64,000 nt of DNA from Phyto melanocephala (taxonomy: Eukaryota; Arthropoda; Insecta; Diptera; Rhinophoridae), in NCBI GenBank assembly GCA_941918925.1, contig OW799234.1, forward strand, positions 125,883,395 to 125,947,394. Reading direction: 5' to 3'. Positions 36,773 to 47,159 of the stretch are shown here, piece after piece; position 1 is the stretch's first letter; each line of letters starts with the position of its first letter. The position numbers and the translations under genes were made by a program. Below the pieces are notes generated by a model that was given only the letters and a program-made list of their open reading frames with translations, had not been told where the DNA came from and made no database searches.

Positions 36773-36951
36773 TATACCCTTCACCTGTGGTGCACAAGGG
36801 TATATATAGCTTTGTCATTCCGTTTGTAATTTCTACAATTTTCATTTCCGACCCAATAGAGTATAATCGCACTATGACTTTCTGAGATATGAGCAAAAAA
36901 CCACGACCACCTCATTTTTTCTCAATTACAACAAAAACATTCATACATATA

Positions 36952-37264
36952 AGTTAATTTCTTTGTATTGATTTGTTTTAAAAAAAATGTTTTTTTGAGC
37001 AGAAGGCTCCTTTATTTACTTTGCTTTATTTATTGACGATCACTTAATAACTAAACTTACAATTTTTATTTTCTTAATATCTAACTTACTCTACTGCATC
37101 GAAAATGCTGACGTAGTCCACGTGCCTGTATTTTCTGTGGGAATGTTCATTTGTTTTTGCCGTTACTTGATCCGTTGGAATTTTTGTGTCTGGATTTTGT
37201 TGTTTGTTAATTTTGTGTATAGGAATGTGTTAGTGTTAATTTTGTGTATAGGAATGTGTTAACT
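36952..37264 (-). repeat. 3' LTR of the gypsy-type element
   Basis: 313 bp, matching 44651-44963. It has AATAAA on the minus strand (within the tttattta clusters near 37013-37034) as a polyadenylation signal, and a ~30-bp direct repeat (gtgttaattttgtgtatagg, twice) at its minus-strand 5' end near 37206-37264. Confidence 0.9.
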
Positions 37265-37266
37265 AT

Positions 37267-37275
37267 CCCCCTCCT
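37267..37275 (-). promoter_or_regulatory. Polypurine tract
   Basis: Minus strand AGGAGGGGG two bases before the 3' LTR start, the expected plus-strand primer for reverse transcription. Confidence 0.8.
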
Positions 37276-37358
37276 AAATTTCAAACGTCCTCGTTTGACG
37301 ACTTCGCTTTTGTAAATATTTCGTTTAGTCCTTCTATTGCTTTTTCAGTTAATTGAAT

Positions 37359-38751
37359 TCATGTTTTTGTTTTCTGCATACAAAAAATTTTAACGATCAC
37401 TATTATTGTGACTATTATTAATATGGACAAGGAATAGTTTATTGCGTATTTTATTTTTCCTCCTTCTTCTAGGGTTTCAATATATTTCGTGTTATTAGCA
37501 TGCAACTGGTGTAGCATCTGCAATGAGAGTATTTCTTCCATAATACCAGATTTAGATGAAGGCTGGAGTATTGCAGGTAACGGTTTGCTTATGACTTTTT
37601 GTTCGTTGTGATACTTCTCTCCTTTAATTTCGATAGTAATATTTGTAAAATGTATTAAAAATGTTCCATTCAATAAAGATGTTTCGTTTTCGATTGTGAT
37701 ATCTCCGTTAAACTTGTTGAGAAATATAATACCAGGTGTGATTTCTTCTATATCAGGGATGTGTTGATTATTCATTTCGATGCAGTTTGGGGAACGACTT
37801 TCTAAAAGATTTCTTATACAAGTGTCATTTCTTAAGTCTACTAATTCATTATTCAAACAGATTTCCAAATAGTTATAATTTTTGCACTTATTTCTAATTC
37901 CATATATTTCTTTTTCACAAAGCAATATTTCGTTAAAATTTATTTTATTAATTTTTTTGTTCTGTTTAACAGCTCTTATTTCGATAGTTTTACAAATTTC
38001 ATTCTTAACCGTTGGTAAACTTATAATATAAATAATTAGTTCACCGTTTGTCGCTATTTTTATCTCTGAAAACTCTAATGCTTCGTCTAGATTAATAAAA
38101 GGTAAATTTTCTTGGCTTAAAATATTTTCTGCTATATTAATTTCCTCGTTTGATAAAATATAAGAATTTATAATATTGGCTTTTGCCCAATGTATTGCGT
38201 ATGCAATGTTCAATATTTCTTCTTTTATTACTTCTAATTTAAATTTCAATTTCAAAATTAAATCTTTTCCTGTAGATTCTTCATTTTTCGTAATCTTTAA
38301 AATTTTATTAGTAATATTGGTAATTTCATTTATTCTTTCAATAGTAAGTTTGTTTATTATCATCTGGTTATTATTATTTTCTAATACGTTATTTAATTTA
38401 TTAAGCACAATTTCGTGGTCATGGCGATCGGGGCTACCCGCTAACCATTTCCAGGCGCTACCTAGAAAATCTAATGATTTTCTTACTCTATTAACTTTCA
38501 AATTATTTAAATGTGTCTTTATCTGTGATATCAATAGGGATATGAAGGGGTAGTGAGGACTGTCTTGAATGTCTGGGATTGTTATGGCCTTTTCTATGCT
38601 GTCCGTTATGCTGATATATTTTCCGAGGTCTATTTCATGGATAATCTTAAAATACCCCGTCTGTAGTCTGGCTTGTCCTTTTTCAATTGTAACTAATTGA
38701 GCATTCGAATAGTCTAGGATCTGTACATCGGCGGCTGTAATTGCCAATAAC
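37359..38751 (-). CDS. env: env-like envelope glycoprotein of the gypsy-type element
   Basis: The frame is open from 38751 to a TGA at 37361-37359, about 463 codons. There is no ATG at the start: a stop lies just upstream, and the frame begins right after a strong splice acceptor (pyrimidine-rich tract, then CAG at 38754-38752), so Env is probably made from a spliced mRNA that supplies the start codon and part of the signal peptide. Visible features are a basic RVRK near residue 87 followed by a hydrophobic, Trp-containing stretch (FLGSAWKWLAG) like the cleavage and fusion region of insect retroviral Envs, several N-x-S/T sites, and one transmembrane segment near 436-456 with a short tail. 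No stops or frameshifts. Whether it is active is unknown. Confidence 0.85.
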
Positions 38752-38782
38752 CTGTATAGTCAATAAATAGAAAAAAACGATA

Positions 38783-41700
38783 TTAATTTCGAATAAGACT
38801 TTTATGAATAATTTGACCTTTTTCCGTTACTATTGTGCTGTGCCTATCTTCTTTCACTATTTGTTTCGTGTAACGCTTTGACAGCTTAGTCCCTAACCTT
38901 TTGTTTCTCTGCACATAAACTAATTGCCCTGGGAGGTATGTTATAAAATCCTGCTTATTTTTATTATGAAATTCTAAATCCTTTTTCTGTTTAGCCTGTA
39001 ATTTTTCTATATTACTGTGTCTTGTCCTTTCTATGTCCTGTGGTGAGAATGATACCGTTCTCCCAAAAAATAAGTCTACCGGTTTCCTTTTCGTAACTGA
39101 ATGTATGGAGTGGTTATATTCCGCGACAGCTCTTTCCAGCAGCTCATCGAAATTCCTGTGTTCTCCGTTTCCTTTCAAGCATCCAATAATTTCGGTAAGA
39201 GTACTATGGAATCTTTCTATCTGTCCGTTAGCCTTGCTGTAGTATGGTGGTACTGTGTAAATATCTATTCTTAATTCGTCGCTCAACATAAATTTTATCG
39301 AATTTGAATTCAGGGATGGTTCGTTATCCATTACTATTGTCTTTGGTACACCAAATGAAAAAACGATTTCTCTAAGAGGTCCTCTTATATCTTCTATGGC
39401 CCTACTTTTCAATAACTTGGTTTGTGCGTACTTACTAAATTTGTCCAAGGCAGTTAGAATGGTCTTTCCTTCAGTCAGGTATATGTCGACATGAACAATT
39501 TCTCCTGGATGAGTTGGTAATGGTGTTTCGGACATTCTTAATTTCTGTGGCTGTCTTTCGTATTTATTTTCTTTGCAGACTGAACATATCTTTGTTATGC
39601 GTTTAATCTTTTGTGTCATTCCTGGAAAATAATAATTTTCGATTATCTGAGCTTTGTTTTCCACTGCATTTCTGTGTGCTCGATTGTGAGTTGCAATGAT
39701 GATCTCTTCTTGGCTCTGTTCATTTAGTACGTCTTGAACAATTTTCTGTGTGTATCTGACCTTGTAAGTTCTTAGATGAAGAGGAAAAATATTTTGTATA
39801 AGTCCCATTATTCGTTCTTCCGTGCAAATGCCATTGATAACAGATGGATTAAGTCTTCTTTTTAGGTGTGAAAGTAGGTTTTCTTCTGTGAATTGTGGTT
39901 CTATTATCGTGTGTCTATGTATCAAGGGAAAAATAATCTGAAACTGGTATGATGATGTTTCGCCGATTTTTAGGAATATCTGGTTCCGGAAAACGTTGAT
40001 AGGTGCTTCTACGCATGGTATCAAATCTCCTTCGGAACTTTCGTCGCTATGTGTTACATCACTCAGAGTGTTTATCTGATTTGGAATTCTTGAGAGAGAA
40101 TCCGCCACGATGTTCGTTTTTCCTGGCTTGTACTGCAACTCGTAGTTGTATTTTTCTAATATTGACTTCCACCTCTTCATTTTATTATTGGTGTTTCTAT
40201 TGCTTAGAGCATAAGTCAATGGTTGATGGTCAGTTATGATCCTTACTTTTTTTGACCCGTATAAATAATTTCTACATTTCCCTAGTGCCCATATAATTGC
40301 CAGCATCTCTCTTTCATTAGTGGCAAGATGTTCTTCGGTTGTGTTCAATGATCTTGATATGAATGTAATAGGTTTGCCATTCTGAGAAAGAACTGCTCCA
40401 ATCGCGTGGTCAGATGCATCCGTCGTTAATTCAAATTCCTTCTCAAAATCGGGATGTGATAAAATGACTTCTTTTAATATTAATGAATTTTTAATTTTCT
40501 CGAAGGCTCCCAATGCTTCAGGATTAGCTGTTATAGGTTGTTTTCTTGAAGTTTGTTTCGAGGTGTATCCGTCTATTCCGCGTAGTAAACTGGTAAGTGG
40601 CTTTGCAATTTGCGCATAATTCCTTATAAATCTTCTGTAATAACCTGCTATACCCAGAAATGATCGTAAATCTTTTAAAGTTTTCGGAAAAGGTATTTTG
40701 ACTATTGCTTCTAATTTTTTTGGGTTGGTCCTGATTCCATTTATGCCGACAATAAATCCTAAGAATTCGACTTCCGTTTGCAGGAATTCGCATTTGTCGA
40801 GCTGGATTTTAACATTCGCGCTTTCCATTGTTCCAAAAATAGCATTTAAATTTTCAAGATGTTCTTCTTCTGTTCTGCCGAAAATTATAATGTCGTCGAT
40901 ATATATGTAACATCTCCTGCCGATGTGTGGCCGTAGAATATCGTCAAGTGCCCTCTGGAATGTGGCTGGGGCATTTTTCAGTCCGAATGGTAAGCGTAGG
41001 AACTCATATTTCCCGTTGTTGACTGAGAATGCAGTTTTTGGAATGTCGTCTTCTCTTAAGGGTATCTGGTGAAATCCTGATTTTAGGTCTAAAACACTGA
41101 AAAATTTGTTTCTCCCAAGATTTGCCAGAACCTCATTAATCTCTGGAATTGGATAACGATCCGGTACTGTAATCTGGTTCAGCTTTCGGTAGTCGATAAC
41201 CATTCGATACTTTTTTTTCCCTGAGGCATCCATTTTTTTGTCCACGATCCATACTGGTGCGTTATAGGGTGATTTTGATGGTCTTATAATTCCGTTTTCT
41301 AGAAGTTCTTCTATCTGTTGTTCGATTTCCTCTTTCAGAGCCATTGGATATGGGTATGGTCTGCAGTATACTGGGTTATCTGTGGTGGTTCTAATTTCTC
41401 CTTCTACGGATGTAATATATGTGAGTCGTTCGTTCGGTTCCGAAAACAACGAAGGATAATTACGGATGGTTTTTAGTAGTTGACTGCGTTGATTGTTAGA
41501 AAGATGGGAAATTCGTAAATCAATGCTATTAACAGATTGGGATTTCTTTTGTTTCAGTGGTATTACGATATTGGGTGTGATAGTCATAAAACTTCTGTCT
41601 GTGTGTATAACTGCTCTAACATTTCTCAGAGTATCATTACCTATGATACCATGGAATGTTTGAAGTGTCGGTAATATATAAAATTTAAATTTTCCGCTGT

Positions 41701-41914
41701 TCGGTCCGAAAATGTCAATAAAGGCGTGGTGTGTTATTTCAAGGCTTCCTCCAACTGAGTTTATGTGAAAAGCTCTTTCGTTAGGAATAGGATTTCTTAT
41801 TCTGGTAGATTGTATGTAATTCTTATTAGAACCTGTGTCGATCAAAAACTCAAGAATGTCTCCACCCCTGTCAATTTCCAAGTAAGGTAGTGAAGACGGC
41901 GTTAATCTAAAAAA
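38783..41914 (-). CDS. pol: pol: protease, reverse transcriptase, RNase H, integrase
   Basis: Open in the -1 frame from the slippery site (41914) to a TAA at 38785-38783. There is no ATG at its start, so it is made as Gag-Pol. Counting from the codon at 41881: protease DTGS at 15-18; RT with DLKSGFHQI near 265 and YIDD at 327-330; RNase H TTDAS near 486-490; integrase zinc site H732, H736, C766, C769; catalytic D799, D852, E889. All expected residues are present, giving about 1,032 residues plus the frameshift linker. Length and order are normal for Ty3/gypsy Pol. The end lies 31 bp before the env acceptor. Confidence 0.93.
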   Translation of the reverse strand, partial: FFRLTPSSLPYLEIDRGGDILEFLIDTGSNKNYIQSTRIRNPIPNERAFHINSVGGSLEITHHAFIDIFGPNSGKFKFYILPTLQTFHGIIGNDTLRNVRAVIHTDRSFMTITPNIVIPLKQKKSQSVNSIDLRISHLSNNQRSQLLKTIRNYPSLFSEPNERLTYITSVEGEIRTTTDNPVYCRPYPYPMALKEEIEQQIEELLENGIIRPSKSPYNAPVWIVDKKMDASGKKKYRMVIDYRKLNQITVPDRYPIPEINEVLANLGRNKFFSVLDLKSGFHQIPLREDDIPKTAFSVNNGKYEFLRLPFGLKNAPATFQRALDDILRPHIGRRCYIYIDDIIIFGRTEEEHLENLNAIFGTMESANVKIQLDKCEFLQTEVEFLGFIVGINGIRTNPKKLEAIVKIPFPKTLKDLRSFLGIAGYYRRFIRNYAQIAKPLTSLLRGIDGYTSKQTSRKQPITANPEALGAFEKIKNSLILKEVILSHPDFEKEFELTTDASDHAIGAVLSQNGKPITFISRSLNTTEEHLATNEREMLAIIWALGKCRNYLYGSKKVRIITDHQPLTYALSNRNTNNKMKRWKSILEKYNYELQYKPGKTNIVADSLSRIPNQINTLSDVTHSDESSEGDLIPCVEAPINVFRNQIFLKIGETSSYQFQIIFPLIHRHTIIEPQFTEENLLSHLKRRLNPSVINGICTEERIMGLIQNIFPLHLRTYKVRYTQKIVQDVLNEQSQEEIIIATHNRAHRNAVENKAQIIENYYFPGMTQKIKRITKICSVCKENKYERQPQKLRMSETPLPTHPGEIVHVDIYLTEGKTILTALDKFSKYAQTKLLKSRAIEDIRGPLREIVFSFGVPKTIVMDNEPSLNSNSIKFMLSDELRIDIYTVPPYYSKANGQIERFHSTLTEIIGCLKGNGEHRNFDELLERAVAEYNHSIHSVTKRKPVDLFFGRTVSFSPQDIERTRHSNIEKLQAKQKKDLEFHNKNKQDFITYLPGQLVYVQRNKRLGTKLSKRYTKQIVKEDRHSTIVTEKGQIIHKSLIRN

Positions 41915-43275
41915 TAAATACTGTCAATGTCCGATTGTGGGGATACGTTAGGCATTTCGCAATTCTGCCGAGGGTGATTTTCCTCCGGTGGAATGTATAA
42001 ATCGTCAGGATCAGCGTCAACATTTAGCTCCGTTTGTTGGTATTGAGTTGGGCATTGGTAAGTCTCAGTATAAAAATTTCTCTGAATCTTGTTAGGAATA
42101 TTTGACGTATCTGAGTTTAGTCTTTTCTGTGTAAATTGATAGTTATTTTTTGGAACGTTCTGATAGTTTACTTGTCTAGAATGAAGTGACCTGTCCACTT
42201 CCATTGGTTGCGGAGGTTTCGGATGAAAATTTTGTCTGTTGTTGAATCCAGTGAATCTTGGTTGGAAACTATTGGTAAATTGTCGCGGTTGTTGCTGAGG
42301 AAATATTCTTTGTTGTTGTTGTGGTTGGTAATTTGGTCTGAAATTATTGTAATTATATTTGGGCGAATACGTTAGTTCAGGGTAAAATATTTTAGTTTGT
42401 GGTCTTAAGGGTAATGATAAATGTTTTGGACGGCCTCCCTGATTGTGGTCGAAGGTTAATGGTTTAATACCTTGAACGTGTTGTCTTCTGAAGTGCATAT
42501 TATCTAATTTTAAACACATCTGCAGTGCCTCCGGCAAGCTTTTGGGTTCGCTAACACTTAGCAATCTTGGTAAATCTCCACTTAGTCCGCGCACAAATGT
42601 GTCTAGTGCTTTGTTTCGATATGAATGCGTCATAGCACTCATCGCATCATCTGACAATTCGAGGCAAGCAACTTTGTCCAGTATGAGTGATAATAACGAG
42701 TATACTTTCTGATAATATTCTGCGATACCTTGGCTTCCTTGAGAAAGTGAATTTAGTTGGTACTCCAGTGTTCCCAAATCCCGTTTGTCGGAGTAGTGCA
42801 TCATCAGGCACTTTTTTATTTTTGTCCAGTCAAGCGGAGTTCTATAGGACTCCAGTGCAGTATCTGCATCTCCAACTATTTTGTGTCTGATTACATGTAG
42901 TATGGCATAATATTTCGGAGTTCCCTTAATACTCTCATAGACATTAAGGATTCTATCTACAGTCTTTCGCCATGAATTAAACTCGCCTGGTTTTCCACTA
43001 AATTCCCTTAAGCATTTTACAATATCAGGAACTTTGTCGGCGTCCCTAAGTTGTGAGGCGTTCGTGAAGTTAAAAGGTATGTCTGAGCTTTCGTTATCGT
43101 CCGATGTCGTATTAATTTCCCTAATTGTCTCATATATTATACTCTGAATCTGTTCCCTAAGTGTTGGTGTAATGTTCGCTGAGGTACTTGCACGATTGGT
43201 AGATGTCGAGCTCCCTAAGGATAGGTTACTCAATTGATTTACTAACTCGGATGGTGCGCTGGTAGTCATTTCCAT
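41902..43275 (-). CDS. gag: gag-like structural protein of the gypsy-type element
   Basis: 457 aa from ATG at 43275 to TAA at 41904-41902. The central region (about 80-260) is helical and capsid-like (CLREFSGKPGEFNSWRKTV, then RQ-rich helices). The C-terminal third is rich in Gln, Asn, Pro and Arg (QQQQRIFPQQQPRQF and neighbours) and has no CCHC zinc knuckle, as in the 17.6/297 group where basic residues replace it. The particle-forming role is inferred from position and family. It overlaps pol through the frameshift site. Confidence 0.9.
   Translation of the reverse strand: MEMTTSAPSELVNQLSNLSLGSSTSTNRASTSANITPTLREQIQSIIYETIREINTTSDDNESSDIPFNFTNASQLRDADKVPDIVKCLREFSGKPGEFNSWRKTVDRILNVYESIKGTPKYYAILHVIRHKIVGDADTALESYRTPLDWTKIKKCLMMHYSDKRDLGTLEYQLNSLSQGSQGIAEYYQKVYSLLSLILDKVACLELSDDAMSAMTHSYRNKALDTFVRGLSGDLPRLLSVSEPKSLPEALQMCLKLDNMHFRRQHVQGIKPLTFDHNQGGRPKHLSLPLRPQTKIFYPELTYSPKYNYNNFRPNYQPQQQQRIFPQQQPRQFTNSFQPRFTGFNNRQNFHPKPPQPMEVDRSLHSRQVNYQNVPKNNYQFTQKRLNSDTSNIPNKIQRNFYTETYQCPTQYQQTELNVDADPDDLYIPPEENHPRQNCEMPNVSPQSDIDSIYFLD
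41908..41914 (-). promoter_or_regulatory. Gag-Pol -1 frameshift slippery heptamer
   Basis: Minus strand T TTT TTA, placed in the gag frame as X XXY YYZ and followed two codons later by the gag stop. Reading -1 from here enters the open pol frame without a stop. A downstream stem or pseudoknot was not evaluated. Confidence 0.75.
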
Positions 43276-44633
43276 GAGAAACTTCTTTTACTATTGAAAA
43301 AAAAAATGTTCTTATAATTCGGAAATAAAAAGAAAAAATATTGTGTACTTTGCTTGTCAATTTTCCTCCTTTTTAGCTGTTGGAGGGTCCCGTAGGAATC
43401 GCAACAACTCCCGCCCTTTTAATATGAAAAATCCACTCAGTAAAATTTTGATTTAATTTTTTAATTAATTTCAAGCTTAAAATTATTTTCTTTCTAAAAG
43501 GAAATTATTCTACAACCTCTAAAAAATGCAATGTAACTTATCCTCTTATTATATTTTAATTTTCAAATGATTATTCAATTATTTTATTTATTTTCTTTTT
43601 AATATTTTAATTTCAAACAATTATTTAACTTCCTTACTCTTTAATATTTTAATTTTTAATCAATCATTAAATTATTTAATTTCTTTACCTTTTTTTTTAT
43701 TTCAATTGTTTAATTTCTTTATCCTTTAATATTTTAATCTTCACTTTCCTTACTCTTTTATATTTTAATTTCTAATCAATCATTAAATTATTTAATTTCT
43801 TTACCTTTTTTTTTTCTTTTTTTTTTTTTTTTTTTTCAATTGTTTAATTTCTTTATCCTTTAATATTTTAATCTTCACTTTCCTTACTCTTTAATATTTT
43901 AAATTTTAATTTCTTTACTCTTTAATATTTTAAATTTTAATTTCTTTACTCTTTAATATTTTAAATTTTAATTTCTTTACTCTTTAATATTTTAAATTTT
44001 AATTTCTTTACTTACGCTAAACTTAAACTAATGACCAACATCGATGGATTTTTATTGCTGCTTTCGGTAGATGGGTGGAGGTTTTTCGTCCTTTTTCCCT
44101 TTCGGCTACTGGGGAAACACTCGCACTACGAATCCCGGTTCTGTTGCAAAATCCGCAAAAGTCAAGTGTAAGGTTTTCGTGTCACAACAAAATTTTTCAA
44201 GTTATAAGAACTTTACTTTTAACTTTAATTTTCAAGCTTCACTTAGGCTTTACTTTTTTTCAGTTTTAAGAGTTATTATTTTATTATAATTTTTCAAGCT
44301 TCACTTAGGCTTTACTTTTTTTCCAGTTTTTAGAGTTATTATTTTATTATGATTTTCAAGCTTTACTTAGGCTTTACTTTTTTTCCAGTTTTTAGAGTTA
44401 TTATTTTATTATAATTTTTCAAGCTTTACTTAGGCTTTACTTTTTTTCAGTTTTTAGAGTTATTATTTTATTATAATTTTTCAAGCTTTACTTAGGCTTT
44501 ACTTTTTTCAGTTTTTAGAGTTATTATTTTATTATAATTTTTCAAGCTTTACTTAAGCTTTACTTTTTTTCCAATTTTTTTATATTATTATTATTGTTGT
44601 GATCCTTAACACTTTTCACTTTATTCGATGCTG
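43276..44633 (-). repeat. gypsy leader with two tandem arrays
   Basis: Next to the primer site are six ~62-bp units (44228-44590), each with caagctt.acttaggcttta and gttattattttattata; unit starts 44233, 44295, 44357, 44420, 44482 and 44543. Nearer gag are four 31-bp units (43884-44008; ttactctttaatattttaaa), preceded by looser related A/T-rich repeats from 43440. The leader (~1.36 kb) has no long ORF. Repeat-bearing leaders of related elements can act as insulators or IRESs; that is not shown here. Confidence 0.8.
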
Positions 44634-44651
44634 GTCCCTGCTCGGGCGCCA
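44634..44651 (-). promoter_or_regulatory. Primer binding site, tRNA-Lys type
   Basis: Minus strand TGGCGCCCGAGCAGGGAC, which fits the 3' end of tRNA-Lys(UUU) with one change. Its first T is the last base of the 5' LTR. Confidence 0.8.
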
Positions 44652-44963
44652 GTTAATTTCTTTGTATTGATTTGTTTTAAAAAAAATGTTTTTTTGAGCA
44701 GAAGGCTCCTTTATTTACTTTGCTTTATTTATTGACGATCACTTAATAACTAAACTTACAATTTTTATTTTCTTAATATCTAACTTACTCTACTGCATCG
44801 AAAATGCTGACGTAGTCCACGTGCCTGTATTTTCTGTGGGAATGTTCATTTGTTTTTGCCGTTACTTGATCCGTTGGAATTTTTGTGTCTGGATTTTGTT
44901 GTTTGTTAATTTTGTGTATAGGAATGTGTTAGTGTTAATTTTGTGTATAGGAATGTGTTAACT
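44651..44963 (-). repeat. 5' LTR of the gypsy-type element
   Basis: 313 bp, same length and by eye same sequence as 36952-37264. It carries the promoter for the minus-strand element. Confidence 0.9.
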
Positions 44964-45128
44964 TATATACTGGTTAGAGTAAACGTAGCATCGAATCCCA
45001 GCTGAGTCAAAAATTTTTTTTTTATTTTATATATTATTTATATTTTTATTCTTTTTTTGTATATATTTTCTTCAATTTTTTTTTAATTTTTGTTTTGTAA
45101 TTTTTTTTAGAAACACATACGATTTACG

Positions 45129-47016
45129 TACGTTTTTATACCCGCCACTAAAAAAATGGTGGGGGTATATTCATTTTGTCATTCTGTTTGTAACACATCG
45201 AAATATCCGTTTTAGACCCCATAAAGTATATATCTTCTGAATCAGGGTTTGATTTTATGACGATCTAGCTATGTCCGTCCGTCTGTCCGTCTGTTGAAAG
45301 CACGATAGAGGTCGCACCGAAAAAGCTAGGGGGCTAAAATTTTTCCAGAATCTTTCTTATAGACAAGGTTTGTTTGGTATTGAAAATGGGCTAAATCGGA
45401 ATATTAGGAAGAGAGTTATAGCTCGAAAAGCAAGAGTAGGTCGAAAAAACCGTGTCCTTCGAACATCGAATAAAATGGCATTGTGTCCAAACGCATTACC
45501 GTGGACTCATGAAACTTCGAATATATATTTCCTGAGTAAAAACAATATTTTTGTCCGAAAATTATCTAAATCTATACATTAGGAAAGGAGTTATCGATCA
45601 AAATGTACGAAAATTTATACCGCACAGTGTATTTTTCGGTATATTTAAAAACAAAACCGTCATAAAAGCAACAAAATTGGATGTACGACTCTGAAATTTT
45701 GCACACTTTGTTTTTTGGTGAGGGGATTTTTTGTAACGAAAAATTAATGTGCCACGCCCACTTTTATGCCCACCTCCCATATAACGTTTTAACCAAAATT
45801 CATATAATTTCTCTATTAATATAGATTTTAGAATAATAAAGGGCTATATTGAAACATATAAGTTGTACTCATTTGCAAAAACAACTTTGATACGCCTACT
45901 ATAACGCCCACTTTTCACGTTATCTACCGTTAATAAAATTTAAAAGCTTATAAAACCGACAAAATTAGAGGTATGATGATGAAATTTGCTACATATATCC
46001 TTCTAATCAATGCAATTGTTTTGCCAAAAAGTTTAGGTGACACGCCCACTTTAACGCATACCTCCCATATAACGGTTTAACTTAAATTCATGTAATTTCT
46101 CTATTGAAAAAGTTTTTGGGAAAATAAAGGACTATATTGAAATATCTAAGTTGTATTTATTAGCAGAAACATTATTGACACGCCTACTTTAACGCCCACT
46201 TTCATTGAAAGACTACATTTACAAAAGCATTTTAGTAGCATATCGAAGTTATAAAGGGTGGTTAAATTTTAAGGGTCGATGTTGAATTTAAATAAAAAAC
46301 AAATTATTTAGGAAATTATTATCATTTCTTTTTGCAATGATAATATTTGTATGGTTTAATTATGTATTTAACAAAATATCGGCCAAATGCCCCCCCCCCC
46401 ATCCTTGGCGCCACTCCTCTATCTGATGGTCCAAATTTTCAATGACAATGTTGATGCTCAATTGTTGGGCATGATGATGAGTCGAGGTTGACTGCTCTTT
46501 TACCACACTATCGCAAAAAACAGCAATGGTTCCCATTCAACGAACTAAGAAGGCATTCACAGATTTTCTAACATTTTATACAGACCTGTTTTGCAGAAAT
46601 TTAAATAATTTTTACAATTCTCCCGATTGTGGACGAATGTGAACGATTATGTTGATCAAAGAAATTACGAAATGAACGAAATACATTTTGATTTGAACGT
46701 CCATTTTAATAAAAAACCTGAATAACTTTAAAGCGTTGCTCATTTGCATATCTTTCCACGGATCAAATTGAGTAAGTTTGAGATTGAGAAATGTCAAATG
46801 AAATGCAGAAAACAAATTTAAAGACTAGGTGTAGTTTACCTTCAACATGGGCCCTTAAAATTTAACTACCCTCTACAAAGTAAGTGATACATATTTTATT
46901 ATAAAGAGATTATTTCATAGCGGATAACAAAATAATAAATATTGTGGTTTTAATGTACACAAAATTGGTGGTGGGTATAAAAGATTCGTCACAGCCGAAT
47001 ATAGTGCTCTTACTTT
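45129..47016 (+). repeat. R2 interspersed repeat, copy a
   Basis: Begins with a terminal hairpin, tatacccgccac..atggtgggggtata, then tttgtcattctgtttgtaac and a gtccgtccgtctgtccgtct microsatellite. It carries two 288-bp units keyed on cacgcccact (45751 and 46039), then a deleted mariner element, and ends ttggtggtgggtataaaaga, a ttcg..gccgaa hairpin and a ctctta run. No protein-coding capacity. It is nested in R1 copy c. Confidence 0.75.
46254..46873 (-). mobile_element. Deleted mariner element nested in R2
   Basis: Inverted ends AAGGGTGGTTAAATTTTAAGGG (left, 46254) and its near complement (right, ending 46873) are flanked by TA on both sides. In one minus-strand frame the transposase start reads QRFKVIQVFY, NGRSNQNVFRSFRNFFDQHN and STIGRIV (HTH region). 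Later, in another frame, STHHHAQQL (second HTH) runs straight into NLDHQIEEWRQG and ADILLN, the extreme C-terminus. The whole catalytic core is missing. Confidence 0.8.
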
Positions 47017-47159
47017 TTATATGTATGTTTTTTATTTTATATGAGATTAATAGTGATACAAAGAATTGTTATTGCATGACAACACGTTGTAAAGCGTATA
47101 TAAGATTCCGCACGGCCGAATATAGCACTGGTACTTGTTCTTTAAAATAAAATATTTTG

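Larger units (their letters stand above)
36952..44963 (-). mobile_element. Gypsy/errantivirus-type endogenous retroelement, apparently complete
   Basis: 8,012 bp read on the minus strand: LTR, tRNA-Lys-type primer site, repeat-rich leader, gag, pol (-1 frame), env, polypurine tract, LTR. The 313-bp LTRs start AGTTAA and end TTAACT. By eye no difference was found between them, pointing to a recent insertion. The TATA duplication (36948-36951 and 44964-44967) fits the TATA/ATAT preference of the 17.6/297/tom group of insect retroviruses. All three frames lack stops. It interrupts an R1 repeat, which lowers the chance that it disrupted a host gene. Confidence 0.92.
36773..47143 (+). repeat. R1 interspersed repeat, copy c, hosting gypsy and R2 insertions
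   Basis: R1 sequence runs 36773-36951 (ccttcacctgtggtgcacaa onward), resumes after the gypsy element at 44964-45128 (actggttagagtaaacgtag, atcgaatcccagctgag) and again after the R2 copy at 47017-47143, ending cacggccgaatatagcac. Removing the inserts gives the same order as R1 copy a. Confidence 0.7.

Noticed and set aside
38176..38553. 125-aa ORF opposite env
   Set aside because: Antisense shadow of the env frame.
44071..44289. Extra gene in the gypsy leader
   Set aside because: Plus-strand ORF, opposite to the element, running into the 62-bp tandem repeats; no known product.
46390..46402. Poly-C run as a regulatory site
   Set aside because: It lies in the decayed mariner copy and looks like simple slippage or an assembly effect.
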